From an uncultured Blautia sp. (GTDB lineage: Bacteria; Bacillota; Clostridia; Lachnospirales; Lachnospiraceae): 23,376 nt of DNA. Shown here piece after piece: positions 16,339 to 23,376 of this stretch; the stretch's first letter is position 1, and each line of letters begins with the position of its first letter. The stretch covers positions 1 to 23,376 of the forward strand of contig URMH01000042.1 in the NCBI GenBank assembly GCA_900549015.1, written 5' to 3'. Made by a program: the position numbers and the translations under genes. The notes beneath the pieces were generated by a model, which saw only the letters and a program-made list of their open reading frames with translations, was not told the origin of the DNA and made no database searches.

Positions 16339-16377
16339 TGAACGGAATTGAAACAACAAAAATGAAAAGAGAACACT

Positions 16378-17265
16378 ATGGAACGAATTTTACATTATAC
16401 GATCACAAACCGGGAAGAAGGAAAAGAAATCCTTTCTTTTTTACGGGAAAAAGGCTTTTCCAAAAATATCCTCTCCTCCATGAAAACCATATCAGACGCC
16501 ATTCTCTTAAATAGAGAAAAGGCTTTCGGACGTACAAAATTAAAAGAGGGAGATTTCCTCCGTATCCGCATTCCGGAAACAGAAACCTCTCCTCATATCG
16601 TACCTTCTGAGATTCCTCTCTCCATTTTATATGAGGACGAGGATATTCTGATTGTAAATAAACCGGCAAATACGCCTATACATCCCTCTCAGGGAAATTA
16701 TGAAAATACGCTTGCAAATGCAGCCGCCTGGTATTTTCAGCAAAAAGATCAGCCTTTTGTATACCGCTGCATCAACCGCCTTGACCGGGATACAACAGGC
16801 GCTCTGATTCTTGCAAAAAATTCCTTAAGCGCCGCGCTTCTCGGAAATCAGATGCAGAATCGCCAGATCCGGCGCACCTACCTTGCCCTTTCGGAAGGGA
16901 TGACTCCGGAAAAAGGCACTGTATCTGCTCCCATTGCACGAGAAGCAAATTCTGTGATCACAAGAACTGTGGACTTCGAAAGAGGAGAACGTGCTGTCAC
17001 GCACTTTGAACGCCTTGCCTTTTCCAATGATCTTTCCCTTCTGGAGCTTCATCTGGAAACAGGGCGGACGCACCAGATACGCGTACATTTAAAGTACCTC
17101 GGCTTTCCTATTCCCGGAGATTACCTTTACAATCCCCATTACGAAAAAATAAGCCGGCAGGCGCTTCACTCCTACCAGCTTGATTTTTCTCACCCCATCA
17201 CAGGAAAACCTCTTACTTTTACCGCTCCTGTTCCTGATGATTTTGTCCTTGCGTTTCACGCATAG
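16378..17265 (+). CDS. RluA-family RNA pseudouridine synthase
   Basis: Isomerises specific uridines in rRNA or tRNA to pseudouridine. The 295-residue protein has an S4-like N-terminal region (about 1-70: SFLREKGFSKNILSSMK, LLNREK, LKEGDFLRI). The catalytic domain has LYEDEDILIVNKPANTPIHP near 84-103, the catalytic Asp136 in CINRLDRDTTG, RRTYLAL near 165-171 and LETGRTHQIRVHL near 222-234. The start is ATG 16378, with only a weak AAGAGA upstream. Paralogues (RluC, RluD, RluB-like YlyB/YhcT) cannot be told apart here, so the target site is unknown. The last 47 bases overlap the 3' end of pcp on the other strand. Confidence 0.93.
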   Translation: MERILHYTITNREEGKEILSFLREKGFSKNILSSMKTISDAILLNREKAFGRTKLKEGDFLRIRIPETETSPHIVPSEIPLSILYEDEDILIVNKPANTPIHPSQGNYENTLANAAAWYFQQKDQPFVYRCINRLDRDTTGALILAKNSLSAALLGNQMQNRQIRRTYLALSEGMTPEKGTVSAPIAREANSVITRTVDFERGERAVTHFERLAFSNDLSLLELHLETGRTHQIRVHLKYLGFPIPGDYLYNPHYEKISRQALHSYQLDFSHPITGKPLTFTAPVPDDFVLAFHA

Positions 17266-17869
17266 TATTTACCGCGGCTTCCACAGCATACAAAAGCGCC
17301 CTTGCCGTCATTTCCACTGGCATAAAAGGCGCTGCCGCTCCTTTTAAAACAGCCTGCTCTGAAGAAAAGGGAACATGGATAAATCCTGCCTGCATCTTTC
17401 TTTTTTCTGTTGCTGCCATATAAAGCATCTGGTACATAATACAATTACATACATAAGTACCGGCAGAGTAGGATACGCTGCAGGGAATCCCATGCGCTTT
17501 TATATGTTCCACCATTCTTTTTACGGGAAGCGTGGAAAAATAAGCGTCAGCTCCCTTCTCCTGCACCGGCTGGTCAGACGGCATTTCTCCGTCGTTATCC
17601 GGAATCCCGGCATCTTTTAAATTAATGGCAACTTTTTCTACCGTAATGCCGGCGCGTCCCCCTGCCTGTCCTACATTGATCACAATATCCGGTGCAAATT
17701 CATCAATTTCTCTTTTGACTGCCTTTACACTTCCGGAAAAAGAAGTCGGAATTTCCACTTTTCTTATTTCCGCATCTGCAATCCTGTCAGGCAGAAGTTT
17801 CACTGCCTCGTAGGCAGGATTTACTTTTTCACCTCCAAAAGGGTCAAAACCGGTTATTAACACGCGCAT
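17219..17869 (-). CDS. pcp: Pyrrolidone-carboxylate peptidase (pyroglutamyl peptidase I)
   Basis: Cytoplasmic cysteine peptidase that removes N-terminal pyroglutamate from peptides. The 216 residues contain the complete family triad: Glu79 in TVEKVAIN, Cys141 in SAGTYVCNCIMY and His165 in GFIHVPF, with the N-terminal ITGFDPFGGEKVNPA. The start at ATG 17869 follows GAGGAG. It is the last gene of the coaBC-panT-coaX operon, two bases after the DUF2007-like gene, with no obvious metabolic link to CoA. Its polar tail (after about residue 203) is encoded where the gene runs into the end of the convergent rluA-type gene; the length is still normal for the family. Confidence 0.95.
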   Translation of the reverse strand: MRVLITGFDPFGGEKVNPAYEAVKLLPDRIADAEIRKVEIPTSFSGSVKAVKREIDEFAPDIVINVGQAGGRAGITVEKVAINLKDAGIPDNDGEMPSDQPVQEKGADAYFSTLPVKRMVEHIKAHGIPCSVSYSAGTYVCNCIMYQMLYMAATEKRKMQAGFIHVPFSSEQAVLKGAAAPFMPVEMTARALLYAVEAAVNTMRETQGQNHQEQER

Positions 17870-17871
17870 AT

Positions 17872-18183
17872 TTACTCCTCCGGGCTTCCTGCTTCCATAG
17901 CTTCTTTTGTAAGCTCGTCTTCGGGTACCTCTTCCATATTGTCGAGCACGAGAACATCAAGAAGCTCTCTTGCCTCTTCCAGATTTTCAGGAGCCACATA
18001 AATATCAGTTCCAAAAATAGAACCGCCTGCATAAACCCGCATATATCCGCCGCTCGCTCTGTCCTGAGCAAGACATGGAATGTGATGTTCCTCCAGAATG
18101 CTCTGTACAAGTCCAAGCTGATAATTGCTGGATACGGTAATTAAAAGAACCGGCTCCTTATCTTTTTTGCTCTGTTTCTTCAT
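17872..18183 (-). CDS. DUF2007-like small protein of unknown function
   Basis: Small acidic-ended protein of about 103 residues. After a basic N-terminus (MKKQSKKDK) comes PVLLITVSSNYQLGLVQSIL, then an EEHHIPCLAQD strand-turn, RVYAGGSIFGTDIYVAPENL, and EEARELLDVL. This order of a beta strand, helix, IPC-type segment, GTDIYV strand and EARELL helix matches the DUF2007 family (putative signal-transducing or small-molecule-binding ferredoxin-like fold). The C-terminal tail is acidic (EEVPEDELTKEAMEAGSPEE). I prefer ATG 18183; ATG 18213 is possible but has poor spacing to AAAGGAC. From 18183 the gene overlaps coaX by 26 bases. Function is unknown and the family call is by pattern only. Confidence 0.75.
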   Translation of the reverse strand: MKKQSKKDKEPVLLITVSSNYQLGLVQSILEEHHIPCLAQDRASGGYMRVYAGGSIFGTDIYVAPENLEEARELLDVLVLDNMEEVPEDELTKEAMEAGSPEE

Positions 18184-18961
18184 GGCTTCCACCACCCTTT
18201 CTGTTCTTTTCATAAATCACAAAAAGTCCTTTTAAAAGAAGATCCTCATCCAGAATGATTTTTTCCCTGCAATAGGGAATGATTTTTTTCGCAAGACCCC
18301 CTGTAGCAACTACTGTCGCCTTCTGTCCCAGCTCGTCTTCAATCCGCTCAATGCAGCCATCGATGGCTCCGGCATTGCTGTAAAGCACGCCGCTTTTCAT
18401 ACATTCTACCGTGTTTTTTCCGATGATCCGCCTTGGCTCTTCAATGCCAATTCCGCTTAGCTGAGAGGCGCGGGCAGTAAGGGCGTCAAGAGATACCTGG
18501 ATCCCCGGCATGATCATGCCGCCTATGTAGCGTTTTTTCTCATCAACTACAGAAATAGTCGTTGCCGTTCCCATATCAATGATAATAAGAGGAACCGGAT
18601 AATGGGTGATGCCGGCAGCGGCATCTGCCACAAGGTCAGCGCCAAGCTGCCCCGGATTATCCATAAGGATATTTAATCCTGTCTTCACTCCCGGCCCCAG
18701 TACGAGCACTTCTTTTTTCAGGATTTTTTCTGCTGCCAGACGCACAATATTTGTAATCTGCGGCACAACAGAAGAAATGAGACAGCCCTCCAGCTCTGCT
18801 TTTTTAATATGGTAAATATCGAGAATGGTTTTAATATCTACTGCGTATTCCAGCTCAGTTTTCGTTCTCACTGTGGAAATCCGTTCTATAAAATAAGTTT
18901 TTTCTCTGTCAATACAGCCTACTACTATGTTTGTGTTTCCTATATCAATCGCTAAAATCAT
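18158..18961 (-). CDS. coaX: Type III pantothenate kinase
   Basis: Phosphorylates pantothenate, the first committed step of CoA synthesis; the type III enzyme is ASKHA-fold and insensitive to CoA feedback. The 267 residues start MILAIDIGNTNIVVGCID with the phosphate-binding DIGNTN (6-11), then LISSVVPQ at 61-68, GPGVKTGLNI at 89-98, NPGQLGADLVADA at 102-114 with catalytic-type Asp109, DMGTATTISVVD at 129-140 and GGMIMPG at 147-153. ATG 18961 is preceded by CAGGA-type pairing sequence. It lies 36 bases after the transporter gene; its end overlaps the DUF2007-like gene. Confidence 0.97.
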   Translation of the reverse strand: MILAIDIGNTNIVVGCIDREKTYFIERISTVRTKTELEYAVDIKTILDIYHIKKAELEGCLISSVVPQITNIVRLAAEKILKKEVLVLGPGVKTGLNILMDNPGQLGADLVADAAAGITHYPVPLIIIDMGTATTISVVDEKKRYIGGMIMPGIQVSLDALTARASQLSGIGIEEPRRIIGKNTVECMKSGVLYSNAGAIDGCIERIEDELGQKATVVATGGLAKKIIPYCREKIILDEDLLLKGLFVIYEKNRKGGGSHEETEQKR

Positions 18962-18997
18962 AAATTATTCCTGTCCTGTTATTTCTTAATTTTTCTG

Positions 18998-19630
18998 TCA
19001 CGCTACTGCGAGCTGCCTGTGCACAAAAGATAAAAGTACCTTTCCGAGAACACCTACCAGAACGGCTCCTGCAATTGCTTCCGGAATTCCGGACGCTGTA
19101 ATGGTTCCCATGATCAGCCCCCAGACGGCGTTTGCAGCTACACCTTTTGCCGCTGCATACTGATTTGCAAGAAGAAGATAAATACTTCCCATAACGAGAA
19201 CCGTATTTGTCATAGAGCCTATAAATCCCACAAGAGGCAGTGCAGCCATGGAATTTACTTTCAGTTTTTTCAATGCGATCCAAAGCCACCCGGATACTAC
19301 GCCGATTAAAATACGGCAGCCGATGGAAATCCATAACGCCTTGAAAATCCCCGGTACATCGCTGCTTAAAAACGGGGAAAACGCAAAAGAGAGCAGAGTC
19401 GGCGCTGTTGTATTGCTGATCATAGAACAGAGACCGAAGATTCCTCCCAAAATCGCTCCTGCAGCCGGCCCTAAAATAATGGCTCCGATGATTACAGGGA
19501 TATGGACAGTTGTCGCCTTAATAATCGGCAGTTGGATCATGCCAAGGGGCGTATTTGCCAGAAGGATCACAATCGCTGCCATAAGTGCAACACTGACCAG
19601 CCAACGGGTATCTTTTTTTGAAGTTTTCAT
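18998..19630 (-). CDS. panT: ECF transporter S component, probably pantothenate-specific (PanT-like)
   Basis: Membrane substrate-binding subunit of an energy-coupling-factor importer. At 210 residues with about six hydrophobic segments (WLVSVALMAAIVILLA near 9-24, IPVIIGAIILGPAAGAILGGIFGL near 44-67, and further segments to about 200) it has S-component size and topology. HIPVIIGAIILGP is a typical S-component motif. It needs a shared EcfAA'T module, which is not in this window. Substrate is inferred from position: it lies between coaBC and coaX, as PanT does in other Firmicutes. ATG 19630 follows AAGGAGG. Related S components for other vitamins exist, so the substrate is less certain than the family. 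Confidence 0.8.
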   Translation of the reverse strand: MKTSKKDTRWLVSVALMAAIVILLANTPLGMIQLPIIKATTVHIPVIIGAIILGPAAGAILGGIFGLCSMISNTTAPTLLSFAFSPFLSSDVPGIFKALWISIGCRILIGVVSGWLWIALKKLKVNSMAALPLVGFIGSMTNTVLVMGSIYLLLANQYAAAKGVAANAVWGLIMGTITASGIPEAIAGAVLVGVLGKVLLSFVHRQLAVA

Positions 19631-19690
19631 TTTTGTTCCTCCTTGTTATCGTTCCCTTTTCGGGATACAATACGGTGCTGGGTTTATGAG

Positions 19691-20881
19691 TTACATAAGT
19701 GAAAGAATTTTATCCAGGAGTTTTGCGGCTGCATCTTCCTTGCTCATAAGCGGGAGTGATACTTCCTCCTCCTGTGTAATCAGAGTCAAAACATTGGTAT
19801 CTCCCTGAAATCCGGCGCCTTCCACCTTTAAATTGTTGGCTGCCACCATATCCAGGTTCTTTTTCTCAAGCTTTGCTCTGGAATTACCAATCATATTTTG
19901 GGTTTCCATAGAAAACCCGCATAAAAACTGATTCTGACGTTTATGTTCTCCTAAGTATTTTAAAATATCCTCTGTCCGTTCCAGTTCAATGGACATCTGT
20001 CCGTCTTTCTTTTTTATTTTTTCTCTGCTCACTTCTTTTGGGCGATAATCTGCCACTGCCGCTGCCTTTATAATAATATCCTGCTCTTCACTTACAGAAG
20101 TCACTGCCTCAAACATCTCCCCTGCTGTTGTCACAGGAACCACTTTTACAAAAGAAGGCGGTGCGATGGATACCGGTCCGCTTACAAGCGTGACCTCCGC
20201 GCCTCGAAGCATGGCGTTTTTTGCTATGGCATATCCCATTTTTCCGGAAGAGTGATTTGTAATATACCGGACCGGATCTATTTTTTCCTGGGTAGGACCT
20301 GCCGTCACAAGAACCTTCTTTCCCTGCATATCCTTGGGACAGGCAATCTCCTTTTCAATATAAGAAAGAAGCGTCTCCGGTTCCGGCATTTTTCCCGCTC
20401 CTGTGTCGCCGCAGGCAAGATACCCTTCTGCCGGGGCGATCACCTCAAATCCGTAATGAGCAAGGATTTTTAAATTATCCTGCACGATGGGATTTTCAAA
20501 CATATTGGTATTCATGGCAGGAGAAATGATTTTTTTACATTTACACGCCATCACCGTTGTTGTCAGCATATCGTCCGCAATCCCGTGAGCCAGCTTGCCG
20601 ATCACGTTGGCGCTTGCCGGGGCGATAAGAACCACGTCCGCCTTTTTTGCAATGGAAACGTGCTCCACCTGAAACTGAAAATTCCGGTCAAAGGTATCTA
20701 CAAGACATTTTGTTCCTGTAAGAGATTCAAATGTGATCGGGTTTATAAAATTTGTGGCGTTTTCCGTCATAAGAACATGCACCTCTGCATGGCGCTTTTT
20801 CAGTGCGCTGGCAAGAGAAGCAATCTTGTACGCCGCAATACTTCCTGTCACACAGAGAAGGACTGTTTTTCCCTGAAACAT
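19691..20881 (-). CDS. coaBC: Bifunctional phosphopantothenoylcysteine decarboxylase / phosphopantothenate-cysteine ligase
   Basis: Converts 4'-phosphopantothenate and cysteine to 4'-phosphopantetheine in two domains. The flavin-dependent decarboxylase (CoaC, about 1-185) has GSIAAYK at 13-19, catalytic His74 in QVEHVSIAK, APASAN at 87-92, PAMNTNM at 121-127 and the flap Cys157 in GYLACGDTGAGKM. The CTP-dependent ligase (CoaB, about 187-396) has VLVTAGPTQEKIDPVRYITN at 190-209, SSGKMG, AAAVADYRPK and a KIKKKDG loop, all typical of Dfp. The 396 residues are full length. ATG 20881 has GAGGTG about 9 bases upstream and a good promoter at 20959-20931. It is the first gene of the CoA cluster; panT follows after about 60 bases. 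Confidence 0.97.
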   Translation of the reverse strand: MFQGKTVLLCVTGSIAAYKIASLASALKKRHAEVHVLMTENATNFINPITFESLTGTKCLVDTFDRNFQFQVEHVSIAKKADVVLIAPASANVIGKLAHGIADDMLTTTVMACKCKKIISPAMNTNMFENPIVQDNLKILAHYGFEVIAPAEGYLACGDTGAGKMPEPETLLSYIEKEIACPKDMQGKKVLVTAGPTQEKIDPVRYITNHSSGKMGYAIAKNAMLRGAEVTLVSGPVSIAPPSFVKVVPVTTAGEMFEAVTSVSEEQDIIIKAAAVADYRPKEVSREKIKKKDGQMSIELERTEDILKYLGEHKRQNQFLCGFSMETQNMIGNSRAKLEKKNLDMVAANNLKVEGAGFQGDTNVLTLITQEEEVSLPLMSKEDAAAKLLDKILSLM

Positions 20882-20930
20882 ACTATGTACACCTCGCTGT
20901 TTTTCGATTTTCTTCTGCCTTTATGTATTT

Positions 20931-20959
20931 ATTATAGAACATTTCTTTTTAAAATCCAA
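20931..20959 (-). promoter_or_regulatory. Promoter of the coaBC operon
   Basis: On the minus strand TTGGAT (20959-20954), a 17-base spacer, then perfect TATAAT (20936-20931), giving a leader of about 45 bases before the coaBC ATG. No riboswitch-like structure is apparent in this leader. Confidence 0.7.
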
Positions 20960-21013
20960 TAAACTTTCCTATTGTATTGATTTTTGTACATATTGTATCT
21001 GCAAAAAATCTTA

Positions 21014-21042
21014 TTGCCCTGCTGTCTATGTAGGAATATAAT
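21014..21042 (+). promoter_or_regulatory. Promoter of the mnmM gene
   Basis: TTGCCC (21014-21019), a 17-base spacer, then TATAAT (21037-21042), about 50 bases upstream of the ATG at 21095. It is divergent from the coaBC promoter; the AT-rich space between them holds no supported gene. Confidence 0.6.
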
Positions 21043-21094
21043 AATAAAAATGTATGGATTACCAAAATCACATATTTAAAGAAAGGAATTTTTT

Positions 21095-21658
21095 ATGAAA
21101 AACTATCAGATTACAGAATGGTGCGCCCATTTTATAAAGGAACAGGTACAGGAGGGCGATTTCTGCATAGATGCCACTATGGGAAACGGAAACGATACTC
21201 TTTTGTTAAGCCGGCTCTGCGGTTCTTCCGGACGCGTCTTATCTTTCGACATTCAGAAACAGGCGCTTACCAGTACAGAAGCGCTCCTAAAAAAAGAACA
21301 GGCGCCTGAAAACTACACCCTGATCCTGGATTCCCACGAGCATATGGACCAGTATGCAACAAACACTCCTGCAAGCTGCATCGTATTTAATCTCGGATAC
21401 CTGCCGGGCGGCGATCATAATCTGGCAACCAAAAAAGAAACGAGCATTCCCGCGCTCACAAAAGCCCTTTCTCTTCTGAAAAAAGGCGGTCTTCTTTCCC
21501 TCTGCATATACAGCGGCGGGGATTCCGGCTTCGATGAGCGCGATGCTGTACTTGCATGGCTTCAAAACCTGAATCCCCGTAAATTTCTTGTCATTAAGAC
21601 AGAATATTATAACCGCCCGAATCACCCGCCTGTTCCGGTGATGATCATACGGCTTTAA
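21095..21658 (+). CDS. mnmM: MnmM/YtqB-type tRNA methyltransferase
   Basis: Class I SAM-dependent methyltransferase. The YtqB family was assigned as MnmM, which methylates the aminomethyl group of nm5s2U at the wobble position of tRNA, replacing the MnmC methyltransferase in Gram-positives. The 187 residues match the family length. The SAM motif is CIDATMGNGNDT at 24-35, the acidic FDIQ is at 51-54, and the family hallmark FNLGYLPGGDH lies at 98-108, followed by KKGGLLSLCIYSGG. ATG 21095 follows AAAGGAA after a proper spacing. The stop overlaps the convergent cyclophilin stop by four bases. Older annotation would be rRNA methylase; the tRNA role is by homology. Confidence 0.9.
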   Translation: MKNYQITEWCAHFIKEQVQEGDFCIDATMGNGNDTLLLSRLCGSSGRVLSFDIQKQALTSTEALLKKEQAPENYTLILDSHEHMDQYATNTPASCIVFNLGYLPGGDHNLATKKETSIPALTKALSLLKKGGLLSLCIYSGGDSGFDERDAVLAWLQNLNPRKFLVIKTEYYNRPNHPPVPVMIIRL

Positions 21659-22401
21659 TCTACAATTACAATATCTTCAATTACCGGCTGCTCCGGTGTA
21701 TCTACAAGACCGCTGCTGTTGATCGGCTTCGCGTTTTTGCAGATTTCATCTACAATATCCATTCCCTCTGTCACATGGCCAAAGGCAGCATAATCTCCGT
21801 CGAGATAGGTGCTGTCTGCCTGGACAATAAAGAACTGAGAACTGGCGCTGTCATAATCAGAGGAACGCGCCATAGAAACAACACCTTTTGTATGGGAAAT
21901 GTCGTTTTCTACTCCATTGTTGGAAAATTCTCCCTTTATTGTCTCCTCTGCTCCGCCGGTTCCGTTTCCTTCCGGATCGCCTCCCTGCATCATAAAGTCG
22001 TTGACAATGCGGTGGAAGGTAAGCCCGTCATAAAAATCTTCCTGGACAAGCTTTACAAAGTTTGTCACTGTAAGCGGTGCAGTATCTGCGTCCAGTTCCA
22101 TTTTTATGGTTCCGTAATCCTTCAAGATCATCTCTGCATGGTGCGTTCCGCTTAAAGGCTTGGAAACATCAAGCGTAACTCCCTCCGCTTTTGAAGAATC
22201 CTCCGGACTCTTCTCCTCAGAAGAAGCCTCCTCTGTCTTCGTTTCTTCCTCTGTTTCCTCATCTGCGCCATCGCTTAACTCGTTGCCCTGTACTTCTCCG
22301 GCTGTTTCCTTTTCTTCTGCCTTTTTCTCACTGCCGCAGCCGCCTAAAAGAGAAGCGCTCACTGCTGTCACACATAATACTGTCAATAATTTATGTCTCA
22401 T
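21655..22401 (-). CDS. Cyclophilin-type peptidyl-prolyl isomerase lipoprotein
   Basis: Predicted surface lipoprotein that would accelerate proline isomerisation during folding of exported proteins. The 248 residues begin with a lipoprotein signal peptide (MRHKLLTVLC... to LLGGC, lipobox Cys22). Residues about 24-75 are a very acidic Glu/Ser/Thr/Lys linker. The cyclophilin domain from about 80 to 248 has TNFVKLVQEDFYDGLTFHRI, with catalytic-type Arg in FHRI, DFMMQGGDP, ASSQFFIV and YAAFGHV. ATG 22401 follows GGAGG. It lies 14 bases after the trpS stop, so it is likely co-transcribed; there is no functional link to tRNA charging. The stop overlaps the mnmM stop. Confidence 0.94.
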   Translation of the reverse strand: MRHKLLTVLCVTAVSASLLGGCGSEKKAEEKETAGEVQGNELSDGADEETEEETKTEEASSEEKSPEDSSKAEGVTLDVSKPLSGTHHAEMILKDYGTIKMELDADTAPLTVTNFVKLVQEDFYDGLTFHRIVNDFMMQGGDPEGNGTGGAEETIKGEFSNNGVENDISHTKGVVSMARSSDYDSASSQFFIVQADSTYLDGDYAAFGHVTEGMDIVDEICKNAKPINSSGLVDTPEQPVIEDIVIVD

Positions 22402-22415
22402 TTATAACCTCCAGC

Positions 22416-23376
22416 TTATCGAATGCGATCCGGAAAACCAACTTTTCTCTGAACCTTACGAAGTGTTTTTGTTGCATAATAATTTGCTTTTTCTGCATTT
22501 TCTTTGATAATGGAATCAATATAAGCCTTGTCTTTGGAAAGTCTTTCGAACTCGTCCTGAAGAGGCTTTAATACGCTGATCACAGCCTCTCCTACTGCAG
22601 GTTTTAACTCTCCGTAGCCTTTGCCTTCAAATTCCTTTACAACTTCTGCCGGAGTTTTTCCTGTACATGCGCTGTAAATATCAATCAGATTCTTAATGCC
22701 CGGCTGTTCATCACAGTAACGGATACAGCCTTCTGAATCTGTTACTGCACGTTTACACTTACGCATGATTGTATACGGGTCGTCCATAAGGTAAATACTT
22801 CCGTTTAGATTTTCATCGGATTTGGACATTTTTTTTGAAGGTTCCTGAAGACTCATAATCTTCGCGCCTACTTTTCCGATATAAGCCTCCGGAACGGTAA
22901 ATACGTCCCCGTAAATGTTATTGAAACGCTCCGCAATATTTCTTGTGAGCTCAAGGTGCTGCATCTGGTCAATTCCCACAGGAACTACGTCCGCCTGGTA
23001 CAGAAGAATATCTGCTGCCATAAGAACCGGGTATGTAAAAAGACCTGCATTAATGTTATCTGCATGTTTTGCAGACTTATCCTTAAACTGTGTCATGCGG
23101 TTTAACTCACCCATGTAAGTAAAGCAGTTTAAAATCCATGCAAGCTCCGCATGTCCGGAAACATGGGACTGATAATAAATACAGTTTTTCTTAGGATCAA
23201 GACCTGCCGCAATATAAAGAGTAAGAAGATTTCTCGCTCTTTTTCGAAGCTCTGCAGGATTCTGGCGCACTGTAATGGAGTGCATATCTACCACGCTGTA
23301 AAAGCATTCATATTCATCGCTTAAAGTAACCCAGTTTTTCAGCGCTCCCAGATAATTTCCAAGTGTAAGATTTCCT
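22416..23376 (-). CDS. trpS: Tryptophanyl-tRNA synthetase, N-terminus beyond the window
   Basis: Class I synthetase that charges tRNA-Trp in the cytoplasm. About 319 residues are visible and the frame stays open to base 23376, so the GTG at 23294 is internal and roughly 15-20 N-terminal residues are missing. The first visible residues read GNLTLGNYLGALKNW, including the HIGH-equivalent TLGNY. VVDMHS follows, then PVGIDQMQHLELTRNIAERFN, the KMSKS loop in EPSKKMSKSDEN, and GSIYLMDDP. The C-terminal helical tail ends KVGFPDRIR. The promoter and any T-box leader lie outside the window. Confidence 0.96.
   Translation of the reverse strand, partial: GNLTLGNYLGALKNWVTLSDEYECFYSVVDMHSITVRQNPAELRKRARNLLTLYIAAGLDPKKNCIYYQSHVSGHAELAWILNCFTYMGELNRMTQFKDKSAKHADNINAGLFTYPVLMAADILLYQADVVPVGIDQMQHLELTRNIAERFNNIYGDVFTVPEAYIGKVGAKIMSLQEPSKKMSKSDENLNGSIYLMDDPYTIMRKCKRAVTDSEGCIRYCDEQPGIKNLIDIYSACTGKTPAEVVKEFEGKGYGELKPAVGEAVISVLKPLQDEFERLSKDKAYIDSIIKENAEKANYYATKTLRKVQRKVGFPDRIR

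Larger units (their letters stand above)
16015..16377. other. Divergent intergenic region between the cob operon and rluA (363 bp)
   Basis: This gene-free stretch holds, on the minus strand, the cob promoter, a compact cobalamin riboswitch, a candidate intrinsic terminator and the cbiD ribosome binding site. On the plus strand it holds the rluA promoter. Just before the cbiD start, CGGG/CCCG with outer TATA/TATA can form an imperfect hairpin (about 16057-16024) that ends next to AAAGGAG and might limit ribosome access. I see no supported small gene here. Confidence 0.7.

Noticed and set aside
19248..19808. 186-residue plus-strand frame opposite panT and coaBC
   Set aside because: It spans two well-supported genes on the other strand and looks like a shadow frame.
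22160..22571. Serine-rich plus-strand frames opposite the cyclophilin linker
   Set aside because: Their low complexity is the complement of the acidic Glu-rich linker codons.
1..23376. Mobile elements, CRISPR arrays, tRNA or rRNA genes, phage or defence genes
   Set aside because: No transposase, integrase, repeat-spacer pattern, cloverleaf or defence-type domain was recognised; all long frames are explained by housekeeping genes.

Overview
The window looks like a chromosomal core-metabolism segment from an anaerobic, low-to-mid GC Firmicute, most likely a Lachnospiraceae-type Clostridium. This is inferred from the anaerobic (cbi-type) cobalamin genes, the Gram-positive ABC-F, MnmM and ECF-transporter genes, strong AGGAGG-type ribosome binding sites, TTGnnn/TATAAT promoters and a cyclophilin lipoprotein. 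No mobile element, CRISPR array, tRNA or rRNA was seen.

Layout. (1) 1-1825: the 3' part of a plus-strand ABC-F ATPase, with a terminator hairpin overlapping its stop codon. (2) 1839-4091: a divergent pair, a pyridoxal/pyridoxamine kinase (minus) and a MocR/PdxR-type regulator (plus), sharing a 102-bp promoter region with a direct repeat. (3) 4088-16014: an eleven-gene minus-strand cobalamin operon, in transcription order cbiD, cbiL, cbiF, cbiG, cbiH, a cbiJ-cbiE-cbiT triple fusion, cbiA, cbiB, cobD, cbiP, cbiC. It is read from a consensus promoter near 16298-16270 through a very compact cobalamin riboswitch and a candidate terminator. (4) 16378-17265: an RluA-family pseudouridine synthase, divergent from the cob operon. 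(5) 17219-20881: a minus-strand pantothenate/CoA cluster, coaBC, a PanT-like ECF S component, coaX, a small DUF2007-like gene and pcp. (6) 21095-21658: mnmM/ytqB, divergent from coaBC. (7) 21655-23376: trpS (5' part cut by the window end) followed by a secreted cyclophilin lipoprotein.

How the genes work together. The cob operon covers cobalt-precorrin-2 to the cobinamide-phosphate stage: ring methylation and contraction (CbiL, CbiH, CbiF, CbiG, CbiD), the consecutive 6A-to-8 steps in one polypeptide (CbiJ-CbiT-CbiE), methyl migration (CbiC), amidation (CbiA, CbiP) and aminopropanol attachment (CobD, CbiB). The cobalt chelatase, the corrinoid adenosyltransferase, nucleotide-loop assembly (CobU/CobS/CobT) and cobalt transport are not in the window. 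The CoA cluster would import pantothenate, phosphorylate it and carry it to 4'-phosphopantetheine.

I found no clearly new biological system. The points most worth a second look are the compact cobalamin riboswitch with its expression platform, the three-enzyme corrin fusion, the DUF2007-like gene inside the CoA operon, and the PLP-type regulator with its direct-repeat operator candidate.
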